The notes: generated by a model from the letters alone, not told the origin. A stretch of DNA of 20,792 nucleotides from Haplomitrium mnioides (GCA_049999725.1 JBNGIS010038420.1:1-20792); one strand, 5' to 3'. Shown: positions 1 to 7,880, numbered from the stretch's first letter. Made by a program: numbers and translations.

Positions 1-743
1 AGACTCTTTCCCCAACTGATCCGAAAATAAGCAAGAATCCTATTGTAAATAAACTGGGCCATCTCCTTGGTGTGCCCTCTCCATGCGTTTAACAAAACGT
101 AAAGGTTTGTCTTCGTAACATATCTGGGCTTCGGCTGAAAAAGAATTGTGCCAAAAACTTGCACGAATTCTTGCAACAAAGGATCGGTTATCTCTTGGAT
201 CTTGTAACCATCATTGGTTACAGACGGATCGGGACACAGATAGGCAAGATGCCCATCCTGCTTCAATTTCGCTTCCGGATTATCTGTCTTAGGAAGATGG
301 TAAATTTTGCTACCGCTTCCTTGTTGTAATGCACGAAATTCCCCTCGGAAGGAGAACACCAATTCTCCATCAACTACTTCCACTCTTTCAAAGTTCCCCT
401 GGCTGATCATACTTCGTAAGTTATGATCCCAGATCCTTCCCGTGAAGTTCCAAAGCCCTTGGCTGCTCAGAACCTTCCTCAAATCGTAGGAAATTGCCAG
501 CAGATGGGGACTCTTTACTGGCCCCGTAGGCACAAACTCTCCATCCCCCTTCATTTCCTTCGCCTGCATTTCCTCCGCAATCGGAACTATCTCCTCACGA
601 ATTCTTTCTGTCTTCGCTGGAACAGTTGATCCGAATAGAGACTGCTTCCGCTCTGATCTCCTTGTAGCAACTCTTCCTCCCTTGGCTCTGGTCACTCTCC
701 ACGATCTTCTTGGCATGGCTCCCTTGTTTGAGGAAACAAACAT
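1..743 (-). CDS. Uninterrupted hypothetical ORF, C-terminus cut by the window edge
   Basis: The minus strand is open from an in-frame TGA near 783 to base 1 with no stop, which is unusual for this window. The first in-frame ATG ends at 743 and a second at 716. About 247 codons are visible and the C-terminus lies outside. The N-terminus is strongly basic (MPRRSWRVTRAKGGR from 716), followed by a charged E/K stretch and then a folded-looking part rich in aromatic residues (SQGLWNFTGRIWDHNLR; later LNAWRGHTKEMAQFIYNR). I see no transmembrane segment and recognise no family. A basic start plus a W/F-rich helical body would suit a retroelement gag-like protein, but that is only a guess. It diverges from the methyltransferase-like gene, and the array at 1130-1320 and the N gap lie between them. 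Confidence 0.6.
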   Translation of the reverse strand, partial: MFVSSNKGAMPRRSWRVTRAKGGRVATRRSERKQSLFGSTVPAKTERIREEIVPIAEEMQAKEMKGDGEFVPTGPVKSPHLLAISYDLRKVLSSQGLWNFTGRIWDHNLRSMISQGNFERVEVVDGELVFSFRGEFRALQQGSGSKIYHLPKTDNPEAKLKQDGHLAYLCPDPSVTNDGYKIQEITDPLLQEFVQVFGTILFQPKPRYVTKTNLYVLLNAWRGHTKEMAQFIYNRILAYFRISWGKS

Positions 744-1129
744 CCAATTCAAACTCTCAAGCAACCATTTAACAACTCTTTTTCAGAAAACCACCAAACG
801 GCGCCCTCCCAAAACCCACATCGGATACTTTTCCAACCGTTGACTTTTCTGAAGCCCTTTTCAGACTGGCTTCCAAATCCACCTTTCGGTTCTGTTCTTG
901 AAAACCACTTTGGAAACGAATATTTGATAATCCGAATAACTTTTGGCTAATCTGACATCTGATTCTGACTTCTCCTCTTCCACAGACTCCCAAAGATAGA
1001 TTTTTCACCAATTTTTATCTTTTTTGAAGCTCTCTCCATCCTCCTTTTCCTTTAAATTTCCCCAAATAGGCTCATTTCTGAATAATCCTGCAGAACTTTG
1101 TGTCACACCCCTTGAAGGGCAAGAAAGAT
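744..1129. other. Upstream flank of the left-edge ORF, no gene assigned
   Basis: Minus-strand frames are open here in pieces (769-1011, then 1072-1443), but they resemble no protein I know and do not join the ORF at 743 in frame. The stretch is moderately pyrimidine-rich on the plus strand. I see no primer-binding site or LTR end that would tie the ORF to a retroelement. Confidence 0.4.
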
Positions 1130-1320
1130 CTTGTGCTGGATGAAGATTGTTTCTTTAATTCTCTACAAGCACTAGATTCACTCTTTGATCCTTTGCGTGC
1201 AAGTTGTTCAGTCGTTAATCCTATACGCGCATTGGATTCACTCCTTGAACCTATGCGAGCATAGGGTTGAGTCTTTGATCCTATACACGCCTGGAGTATG
1301 CCTTCTTGATCTTTTTGGAC
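1130..1320. repeat. Degenerate tandem array, period about 36 bp
   Basis: Four to five degenerate units each carry a dyad such as CCTATGCGAGCATAGG or CCTATACGCGCATTGG, followed by a TTGA-ATC-TTTGAT type spacer. The period is close to 36 bp, a multiple of three. The minus strand therefore reads through as an imperfect 12-residue repeat (pattern ARIGS-K/R-SES) inside an open frame at 1072-1443. The dyad core resembles that of the arrays in the methyltransferase-like locus (for example 6055-6510). I cannot say whether the peptide repeat was ever translated. Confidence 0.7.
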
Positions 1321-1587
1321 GGAGCTATCTGATTCACAAGAAGCCATCTTTTTCCCTAATGTACTTGCCATCACTTTTGATGCTTTTAATACTCCATTGC
1401 TTACCTCTAAATAATTGTTGTTTGAACAAATCTCAACTTGCATATCAAAAGTATCACTTTTTTGTGAAGATGAATCTTAGAATTCTAATCTCTTCTTGTC
1501 TTTAGAAACTCCAGCCATTGAAAATGCTCACTAAAAGTCAAGTACTTCAAGAAATGTTTTTAACAAATACTATAAACCTCTTACAAT

Positions 1588-1687
1588 NNNNNNNNNNNNN
1601 NNNNNNNNNNNNNNNNNNNNNNNNNNNNNNNNNNNNNNNNNNNNNNNNNNNNNNNNNNNNNNNNNNNNNNNNNNNNNNNNNNNNNNN
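1588..1687. other. Assembly gap of exactly 100 N
   Basis: Bases 1588-1687 are all N. One hundred N is the usual placeholder for a gap of unknown size, so the distance between the left array and the promoter at 1749 is not reliable. The sequence just left of the gap (1321-1587) shows nothing I can assign. Confidence 0.98.
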
Positions 1688-1748
1688 TTTATATAGTAAC
1701 TTTTTCCCACCACGCGAAACTACGTGTCAAGAGCTCGGTGAATCATTT

Positions 1749-1760
1749 TTTGGCGGGAAA
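1749..1760 (+). promoter_or_regulatory. E2F-type site TTTGGCGGGAAA
   Basis: The 12 bases match the classical E2F/DP binding consensus exactly. The site sits about 20 bp upstream of a TATA box and about 200 bp upstream of the first ATG of the methyltransferase-like gene. A second, weaker TTTCCCACC lies near 1703. In plants E2F sites mark S-phase genes such as replication and chromatin-copying factors. A role here is inferred from position only. Confidence 0.55.
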
Positions 1761-1781
1761 AGGCACTTTTTGAAATTCAAC

Positions 1782-1788
1782 TATAAAA
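1782..1788 (+). promoter_or_regulatory. TATA box (TATAAAA) of the methyltransferase-like gene
   Basis: TATAAAA sits in an ACTATAAAATG context downstream of the E2F site. Transcription would start near 1815, giving a roughly 150-base, T-rich 5' leader before the ATG at 1964. Spacing and order (E2F, TATA, leader, ATG) look like a real RNA polymerase II core promoter. Confidence 0.55.
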
Positions 1789-1963
1789 TGTGCATTAGTG
1801 GAAAGTTTCTTTCCATTGTCGTGAGTTCACTTTTTGTTTTTTTTTTCTTGTTATCGATGTTTTGCATTTAATTACTTTTTGGCCATTTCCAACCTTTAGA
1901 GATTTGAGCTTTTGTTCATTAGATGTTTTACCTCTAATTAGACCTGTTTCTAGTGTATTGAGA

Positions 1964-2126
1964 ATGGCCTCTCAAGGAAAATTTTCCCTCCCTGCTCAAC
2001 CAAAGCCATACAGGTATTCAGATGTTGTCAAAGCTCTAGAGCCTGAAAACCTTGAGATGAATTGGCTTGCTAATTACTGCTCCTTGAAAGACCTCGATCA
2101 AAATCTTTGCCTTTTTGCTGGTGAAG
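1964..2126 (+). other. Exon 1 of the methyltransferase-like gene (N-terminus)
   Basis: ATG at 1964 has a good plant start context (GAGAATGGCC). The 54 codons are undamaged: MASQGKFSLPAQPKPYRYSD, then a helical stretch ending LCLFAGE. A GTGAGA donor follows at 2127. The acceptor at 2608-2609 would join exon 2 one base out of phase, which one extra T in the T run at 2610-2614 would explain. I do not recognise this N-terminal domain. Confidence 0.55.
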
Positions 2127-2609
2127 GTGAGAAATTCAATTTTGGATCTAGTAGTCCAAATCACCATGATCGGTGAAAGCAAGAAAGTGGTAATTCTGAA
2201 AACCCTTTTTCCCTTGTTTCTTTTCTTACTAATTTGGAACTCTCAAGTCTATGTGAGCATGGAGTCATAAGGTCCATGTGCGCATGGACTTAGGAGTCAT
2301 TGAGCTGTAGGACTTGGGAGTCGATGTGCGTAAGGACCCGTGAGTCCATGCGCGTATGGACTTCCGAGAGTCCTTGCTTGTCGGAACCCGAGAGTCAAGT
2401 TGTGCTGGGACTCCAAGAGTCCATGTGCACCTAGACTCTCCAGCCCTTACACGTTTGGACAAAAGAGTCCATGCACGCATGGGCTCCCATGTCCATGCTT
2501 GTATGGTTATTGAAGTCCATGCGCACATTGAATGCATTGTCTTATCTCTTACCTTGAACACTTGTACTTATGCTTAACCGTTTTTTTGCTTCGTTTTCAA
2601 TTTACTCAG
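2127..2609 (+). repeat. Intron 1, filled by a palindromic tandem array (about 2240-2535)
   Basis: The intron runs from GTGAGA to TTTACTCAG. About ten degenerate units of 25-30 bp carry dyads close to AGTCCATGCGCGCATGGACT, for example GTCCATGTGCGCATGGAC near 2272, GTCCATGCGCGTATGGAC near 2344 and GTCCATGCACGCATGGGC near 2467. Each unit could fold into a short hairpin. The open frames that cross it on both strands look like by-products of the repeat, not genes. Confidence 0.7.
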
Positions 2610-4058
2610 TTTTTGGTGGATTTTGTCGATGACTACAAAGAAGCGAAGCACAATTTCATCAAGTTGGCCATCCATATCAAGATTCTGAAGCCCAACCTGG
2701 GCGTCAATATTCAACAACTAGTGCGCATCTCAGCGCGACAACATTTTCAGTTCATATGGCAGGTCTTTCTGCCCAAAAACAAGGAAAGGAGGTTGAGCCA
2801 ATTGAGGCTCTCAAAAAGAAGAAACAAGCGGACCTGAAGAAAATGCTTGTTCTAGTATTGGTTATTGAGGAGGAGCTTGCCCCCTCCAAATCTCCAACAA
2901 GGTTGACTTTTGTTGCCTCTTCGTCTTTATTGCCAAGCAGCTCGGGGCAAGAATCAGAATCAGAGCCAGTTCAGGCTCCAACATCAAGAATAGAAAGGCA
3001 ATCTCATAAGGGGTTATAAACTTTCCAAGAAAATGAGCAAGTGGACCTTCAGAAAATGTTTAAAGAAGACAAAAACAAAATAAAGGAGTCTGCAATCCAA
3101 TGATGCAGAGTCCACGAAGAAACAATCACCATTATGTTAGAGAATTTGAATCTGCCAAAACCTGGAATGGACAATTGGGGGTCTTTCCAGATTAGAAGGC
3201 TAAATGAAGATTTTGTTGAGCTTCTGGCATAGAAAATTCTCACAAACAAGTATGTACATAGTTTTTTCATTGTTGTTGTTGACCCGAAGTGTGGGTTAAA
3301 GAATAAGTCAGAGTTTGATATTAGAAACCCTGACAAGTATCGCTACGAGATTGTAGGAGGCAATCATAGTGCTGCAGTAAGGCATCTATTGATCACAAAA
3401 TATGGAGCAAAGAATCTGGCATTATCGCTCTGCAAATGCTATATGTACATGGACCTCATACCAACAAATACCCGCATTTGTACAATTGATGACAATTACA
3501 ACCAGAGGTACAGGATGGAAATGATCTCTATTTCAAAGGTGAATATTGGCATCAAAGATTTGTGGAGAAAGGGATGGTGTCAACCCATAAATTGAAAAGA
3601 GAGTTGGTGCTCAAAACCTTGGAGATCAAGTTCAAGTCCACACTTAAGAAGATAGTCACTTCTCAAGACAACTAGTTCCAGTTGGCATTCAAAAGTGTTG
3701 AGCTCTAGGATCTACAACAGAGCATATTCTCGATGTGGGACAAGAATGTCGTTAAGGGCCAGAAGCCAAAGGCCAAGGGATCTCATAGAATGGAGGACAT
3801 GAAGTGGACACCTTGGAGGTCCTTTCAGGGTCTTCTTGATGAAGTAAAAATTTCCGTTTTGCAGTGGGTGGAAGCCAGAGAGCTTTCAATGGATGAAATG
3901 TCTTGGGAGGCAGAGAGACATAAAGTTTTGGCAATTATGGTAAAAGTTTTTGTTCACAAGTTTACTGCAGCAGTTGGAAGGAAGCAAGAGAGGAGTACCG
4001 TCACCACACTGAGGAGTCCAAGATGGCTACTTTCTACTCTAGCTTCAAGAAGCTTTTG
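2610..4058 (+). pseudogene. Exon 2 with ParB-like domain, frameshifted
   Basis: The first part (DFVDDYKEAKHNFIKLAIH) is in frame with 2610. A shift near 2740 leads into a lysine/serine-rich linker (2756-3016). The same frame continues from 3150 with NWGSFQIRRLNEDFVELLA, then VVDPKCGLKNKSEFDIRNPD, EIVGGNHSAAVRHLL and MYMDLIPTNTRICTIDDNYN. A 'G-G-N-H-x-A' turn after a beta strand, followed by a helix, is what the ParB/sulfiredoxin nuclease-like fold shows at its GxHR/GxHT motif. A shift near 3545 moves into WHQRFVEKGM and a helical, charged region. The exon ends in a clean GTAAGT donor. The ParB call is moderate to low; a profile search would settle it. Confidence 0.5.
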
Positions 4059-4626
4059 GTAAGTTCTCCTTTTCACAAAACATTCATTTCTTTGGAGTTG
4101 CAGTGAAATTACTTTAACTTGTCTTTGGTTTTGATAAAATAGGTTTTGAGTCTTTTTGTACAAGAACTATGAAGTCCATATGCGCATGGACTTCTTAGTC
4201 TCTTTGCAGCTTTACTTCACAGTCCATACACACATGGACTTTGCAGTCCTTGCGCAATCAGACTTTACAATCCATGCACGCATGGATTGTGCAGTGCCTC
4301 CTCCCTTTGACCTTAGAGTCCAAGCGTGCCTGCCTTGGAGGTCCATGCTCGCATGGAGTAAGAATTCCAAACGGCCTGGACTACAAAGTCCAAGCAAGCT
4401 TGGGATATCAATTCCTATTGCGCAAGGACTGTGAAGTCCATATGCCCATGGATGAGCAAGGACTTTGAAGTCCAAGCTTTTCTCGATATCAAAGTCATTG
4501 TGTACATTAACTTTAAAGTCCTTAGATGCCTTGACTTCATTGTCCATGGGAGCATGGAACTCAATGCCCCTCTCTAGTCTTTATTTTCTTTTTGTATTCT
4601 CATATTTTTATTTTTTTTTTGTGTAG
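4059..4626 (+). repeat. Intron 2, filled by a palindromic tandem array (about 4170-4560)
   Basis: A textbook donor GTAAGT (4059) and an acceptor after a long T run, TTTTGTGTAG (to 4626), bound the intron. Inside, about fourteen units of roughly 28 bp carry the same dyad as intron 1, such as GTCCATATGCGCATGGAC (near 4173), GTCCATACACACATGGAC (near 4222) and AATCCATGCACGCATGGATT (near 4270). Units differ from one another by many substitutions, so the array is old. Non-array intron sequence is AT-rich. Confidence 0.75.
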
Positions 4627-5188
4627 AGGGACAAAACGTTCAAACGTCAGCTTGTGAAAAAATTGCCCGCAACTGCGAAAGGCCAAAAAAGATCAAGGGT
4701 CGAAGAAGCCTCAAAAGATTAGAACCATGCCCCCACACTCATTTCCTATCCTCTAGCTTTTCTTCTTCATTGCAAAAAAGCTAGAGAGTGGAACTCAAGG
4801 CAACAAAGCAATGTTGCATCTCTTCCAACTAATGAAGTTGTGAGAGACAAGGACGAGGGCTTATTGTCCTATGTCGATGGTCTCAAGGTGGCATTTTACC
4901 AAGTCCTCGGGGAGCCCAACGCTCGTTAGTTGAAGGGCTTTGTGATACCTAGGTGTTTCACTTTGGCGATTTGCGAATATTCCTTATGGTTACAACCTTA
5001 AGGAATATAAGCATGACAATTCAGAACCTTTTTCCAAAGATGATATTTTTGACATAGTTTTATCTTTTGCGGCAATCACAACGTCGGATTTTAGGTCGTT
5101 TGTAGTTATACATTCGTCGCAACAATTTGGCATCGTCGAGGATGCCATTTCAGAAGTTTGTTGTGCCATCGACCACGACATCTAGTAG
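4627..5188 (+). pseudogene. Exon 3 with methyltransferase motif IV (NIPYG)
   Basis: The exon opens in phase with exon 2 (RDKTFKRQLVKKLPA), has stops at 4720 and 4927, then shifts frame between 4930 and 4975. From 4976 it reads NIPYGYNLKEYKHDNSEPFS, then an alternating beta/alpha segment (DIVLSFAAI; SFVVIHSS), as expected after motif IV. Amino-methyltransferases have (D/N/S)-P-P-(Y/F/W) here. The second position is isoleucine, either a tolerated variant or a CCN to ATT change. Two TAG codons stand directly before the donor at 5189. Confidence 0.55.
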
Positions 5189-5281
5189 GTTGTTCTCTAA
5201 TTCTTTAGTTTTTAGTTCTCTTTTTTACTTTTCTTGCACTTTGTTTACAGTGTTTGATTTGTTTGTTTTTCTTTTTACAAG

Positions 5282-5911
5282 GACAAAAACAACATTAATC
5301 ATTCCGGTGGTTTTAGAATCGCACACACCCACGATTATTGGATTGTGGGCTACTGGACGAAAGAAGGAAAGAGGAGGATGGGGCTTTTTTATTTGCAGCC
5401 TGCTCTTGCAACTGGTTTACCTCGGCAAATGATGCGTAGTGTTTTTAGATGTCCTGTGGTTTCGGCGAAACTTAAACATCCATGAGATGATGCTCCTATC
5501 AATGTTTATCAAAAGCCATAGGCTCTTTACAATTTTTTCATTGACCATTTGTTAACAGAGTAGGATTGGATCTTAGATCTTTGCTCTGGGTCTGGTACAG
5601 GCCTTGTCTGTGCTTTAAAGCTGATGCAAAACTACATCGTGGTGGAATATGATGGACATCACTCTTTCTACATTTCTCAAAGAGTTTTGACAATGGCTTT
5701 CTTGCCATCCAATGTGATAGAGTCACAGATGGTATATGCATACCACAAGGAACATGTTCTTTCTGGTACTGCATGTGCTACTGGTGATTCTATTGCCATT
5801 TTTAAGGCTGGAAAGTCTTGGCAGGTTTCTCTAGCGGCTGCAGATGCTCAGCCATTGGATTTAGATGAGACAATTCCTCCCGAAGAAGATAGAGCCTATG
5901 CATTTGTTTGA
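5282..5911 (+). pseudogene. Exon 4 with AdoMet motif I (DLCSGSGTG), C-terminal end
   Basis: Intron 3 is short (5189-5281) and ends TTTTTACAAG. The exon reads HTHDYWIVGYW, a beta-rich segment, then INVYQKP, stops at 5483, 5519 and 5561, and WILDLCSGSGTGLVCALKL with a second strand VVEYDG. In beta-class methylases this pair binds AdoMet. After motif I come about 100 codons with no stop to TGA at 5909, including DLDETIPPEEDR. That tail is shared with the inverted copy at 16979-17190 (43 of 69 residues identical by my count, no gaps), so it is part of the family and not random read-through. Confidence 0.62.
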
Positions 5912-5927
5912 AACAAATTGTTTTATT

Positions 5928-5933
5928 AATAAA
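5928..5933 (+). terminator. Polyadenylation signal AATAAA
   Basis: AATAAA lies 17 bases after the stop codon at 5909-5911 in a T-rich setting. The same signal is found at 16951-16956 on the minus strand, at the matching place in the inverted copy. That supports it as the 3' end signal of the family. The palindrome array at 6055-6510 then lies beyond the likely cleavage site. Confidence 0.5.
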
Positions 5934-6054
5934 GTATTTTTTTAACAAAGTTTTATTTGCTAAAGTTTCAACTTGTTGCACCTCAAATCCATTTTAAGTA
6001 TTTTCATCATGATTCAATTTGATGCAAAAGAATGGTTTGGAGTCAATTGCTAGT

Positions 6055-6510
6055 ATATGAATTGCTTGGAGTCCTTGTGCACTTGGGCTTGGAGTCCATG
6101 CACACATGAGCTTTAGCAATCTTTGGCCACCTAGGCTTTAGGGTTCTTATTAAAGTCTATGCGCACATAAGCTAATTAGTTCTCGTTCGAAGTCTATGCA
6201 CGCATAAGCTTTAAGGTTCTTGTTCAGAGTCCCCCCACGCACAAGCTTCAGGGTTCTCATTTAAAGTCCATGCGTGTATAGGCTTTAGGGTTTTTGTTTA
6301 GAGTCTAGCCGCGCATAGGCTTTAGGATTCTTATTTGAAGTCTACGTGTGCCTAGCCTTATTGTTCTCATTTAGAGTCTTTGCACGCATAGGCTTTGGGA
6401 TTCTCATTTAGAGTCTATGGGTAAGCTTTAAGGTTCTAGTTTGGAGTCTATGCTTGCTAAGGATTTAATAGCTACAACGCTCATAATCTAGTTCAAAGTC
6501 CCTACGTGAA
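6055..6510 (+). repeat. Palindromic tandem array, period about 37 bp, in the 3' flank
   Basis: About eleven units follow the pattern AGTCTATGCGCGCATAGGCT, then TTAGGGTTCTCATTTA-like spacer. The core is the intron-array dyad with C to T changes in the arms (AGTCTATG/CATAGGCT), kept symmetrical in several units. The period (about 37) is longer than in the introns (25-30) because the spacer is longer. The units are degenerate. Confidence 0.75.
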
Positions 6511-6843
6511 TAGACATCCGCGTTTGCATATAATTGTTTTTATAAAAAGATATATGTTTTATTTATATTTTGATGAATTTAGTGTATTCACAATAGTGAG
6601 AGGTTTGAATAAAATATTTCAATAACTAAAATGCTTGTTATTGCGGGTGTTTATCATAAGGAAATTGTTAAAATATAATCTCAACACAAAATATGCAATT
6701 TGTATTTCTAAAAAACAATTATCTTTGCGAAAAAAAGATCACAAACATAAAATTGATGTTTCTCAATATCAAATCACAAAAATTAATATTTGTGACTACC
6801 AAGTGAAACAAGAACTCATTAGCGGTTCTTGGTTCAAAGTAGC

Positions 6844-7366
6844 AATTTTTTTCTCTTATGTCAACAATTTTCATAATTGTATTATGAAATTGTACATCAT
6901 AGCTTTTCACTATACCAATTTGCTTCAATTTGGCCAATTGATCTCTTACTACTTTTGAAGCATTTAAAACCCTAAATCTTAAAATCATCACTTCTTTGAA
7001 TTCACACCAAGAATTAATAGAAGCAATAATCCATATTGTGCTTATTTTATTTGATATCTCCACCACGTCTTTGTAATTCCTTCTAATTTTCTTATTGCAA
7101 ATAGAATTTATAAACCATCTTCTTCAATGTTTGTAGCTTCAAAATATTGCTCACAATCAAATATAAAGTTCTTAGATGCACCACAAACCATCTTCCCATC
7201 ATATGCTTTTGGTGTTGGAAATTTCCTATAACTCTCTTTGTCTTAAAAAAATTGCTCTTTCTTTCATTCTCACCTCCAAAAGACGTGAAAGATGTTCGAG
7301 TTACTGTTGCATTACTTGAACCACCACTCTTTAATTCTCCATGTAACTCACTACTAAAATGAAGCG
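6844..7366 (-). pseudogene. Gypsy-type gag remnant (retrotransposon 5' end)
   Basis: Reading leftward from the primer-binding site, the minus strand is nearly open. Landmarks include NSWCEFKEVMILRFRVLNAS, VVRDQLAKLKQIGIVKSY and FHNTIMKIVDIREKN. This is the W-x-EF...L..RF.....ARDQLA.L.Q.GSV..Y...F pattern of the plant Ty3/gypsy gag (Retrotrans_gag, PF03732). A short tail of a leader-encoded segment lies between 7092 and 7366. The gag stops at 6843, exactly where the methyltransferase inverted-repeat arm begins, so the element is truncated at that junction and its pol is absent. Confidence 0.6.
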
Positions 7367-7368
7367 TA

Positions 7369-7380
7369 GCTCTGATACCA
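7369..7380 (-). other. Primer-binding site for initiator tRNA-Met
   Basis: GCTCTGATACCA on the plus strand is the exact complement of TGGTATCAGAGC, the standard plant tRNA-iMet primer-binding site. Its orientation puts the internal region to the left (gag remnant) and the LTR to the right. Confidence 0.85.
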
Positions 7381-7880
7381 AGGTAAAAGAACTCTATGAA
7401 AAACTCCAAATAAGTAAGAACTCATAGTGAACTCTAATAGAGTTTTTCAACCAAATGCAACTCAATGCCCAAGCTAAGACCAAGAGTGCAAGCAAAATCC
7501 AAGCAACCAAAGAACCTAAATGAAATGAGAGGACCTCCAAAATGAGGAGTGGGGTTATGAAGCCCTTCTATTATGCAAGAAAAGAAGATGTAATCCTCTT
7601 TTCTTCACTTACAAGTTACTCCCAATTTCAGCTCTAAAAATGGTCTTATCTTACTTCTTTAAAAGAAAATTCAAAGTTAAGTAATCTTATCCCACTTCAA
7701 CCTTGAAAGTAACCTTGTACCACTTTACTTAAAGTAACTTGGAGACATGCTCCCCTTGAATATAATAGATATTTTTAGCAAAACTCTCGTTGGTGCTTTC
7801 ATATAGAACTAACTATGAAATAACCTATAAAGCTATGTTGTCACCACATCAATCTCAAGTATAATAATTTCATGTCCTAC
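7381..7880 (-). mobile_element. Probable 5' LTR of the gypsy-type remnant, outer end uncertain
   Basis: The primer-binding site places an LTR immediately right of 7380. No coding frame is convincing over the next 500 bases, which carry short direct repeats (AAAGTAACTT/AAGTTAAGTAA types) and no pol motifs. I cannot fix the outer LTR end without a second LTR, which is not in the window. The 7880 limit is a guess. Confidence 0.4.

Larger units (their letters stand above)
1964..5911 (+). pseudogene. Broken intron-containing gene: ParB-like domain plus beta-class amino DNA methyltransferase
   Basis: This is read as one four-exon gene: 1964-2126, 2610-4058, 4627-5188 and 5282-5911, roughly 930 codons in all. 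Seen: GT...AG boundaries; exon 2 to 3 joins in phase across GTAAGT (FKKLL then RDKTFKRQL); exon 3 to 4 also joins in phase. GGNHS at 3356-3370 lies in a ParB/sulfiredoxin-like context. NIPYG at 4976-4990 is a DPPY-type motif IV. DLCSGSGTG at 5576-5602 is AdoMet motif I, followed by an acidic residue in VVEYDG. The order IV then I, about 150-200 codons apart, is that of the beta group (N6-adenine or N4-cytosine, PF01555-like). Bacterial and phage proteins combine ParB and such methylases; function here is inferred. Damage: stops at 3017, 3101, 3230, 3673, 3706, 4720, 4927, 5183, 5186, 5483, 5519 and 5561, and frameshifts near 2740, 3545, 3980 and 4930-4975. It is dead as it stands. Confidence 0.6.
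5683..6843 (+). repeat. Left arm of a long inverted repeat (methyltransferase 3' end, array and AT-rich tail)
   Basis: From GTTTTGACAATGGC to TTGGTTCAAAGTAGC this stretch matches 16072-17190 in reverse complement: the same last 69 codons, AATAAA, array and AT-rich tail. The tail ends in GACTACCAAGTGAAACAAGA ... GGTTCTTGGTTCAAA on both arms. Similarity stops at TAGC (6843 and 16072). Array copy number and spacing differ between arms, so they have diverged for a long time. Confidence 0.8.

Noticed and set aside
2240-2560. Tandem palindromic units as a CRISPR array
   Set aside because: Units are degenerate, repeats and spacers are not distinguishable, no cas genes occur, and the setting is an intron in a plant-like genome.
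2265-2561. Minus-strand ORF of 98 codons across the intron 1 array
   Set aside because: Its residues merely follow the DNA repeat and it is antisense to a well-placed intron.
4212-4547. Overlapping plus- and minus-strand ORFs over the intron 2 array
   Set aside because: Both strands stay open because of the repeat; good splice sites bound the array.
1964-5911. Bacterial contamination as the source of the methyltransferase sequence
   Set aside because: Spliceosomal introns with GTAAGT and polypyrimidine-AG, a TATA/E2F promoter, AATAAA and a second degenerate copy flanked by plant retroelements all point to nuclear DNA.
7369-7380. Possible tRNA gene near GCTCTGATACCA
   Set aside because: Only the 3' 12 bases of tRNA-iMet are matched and no cloverleaf can be drawn; a primer-binding site explains it.
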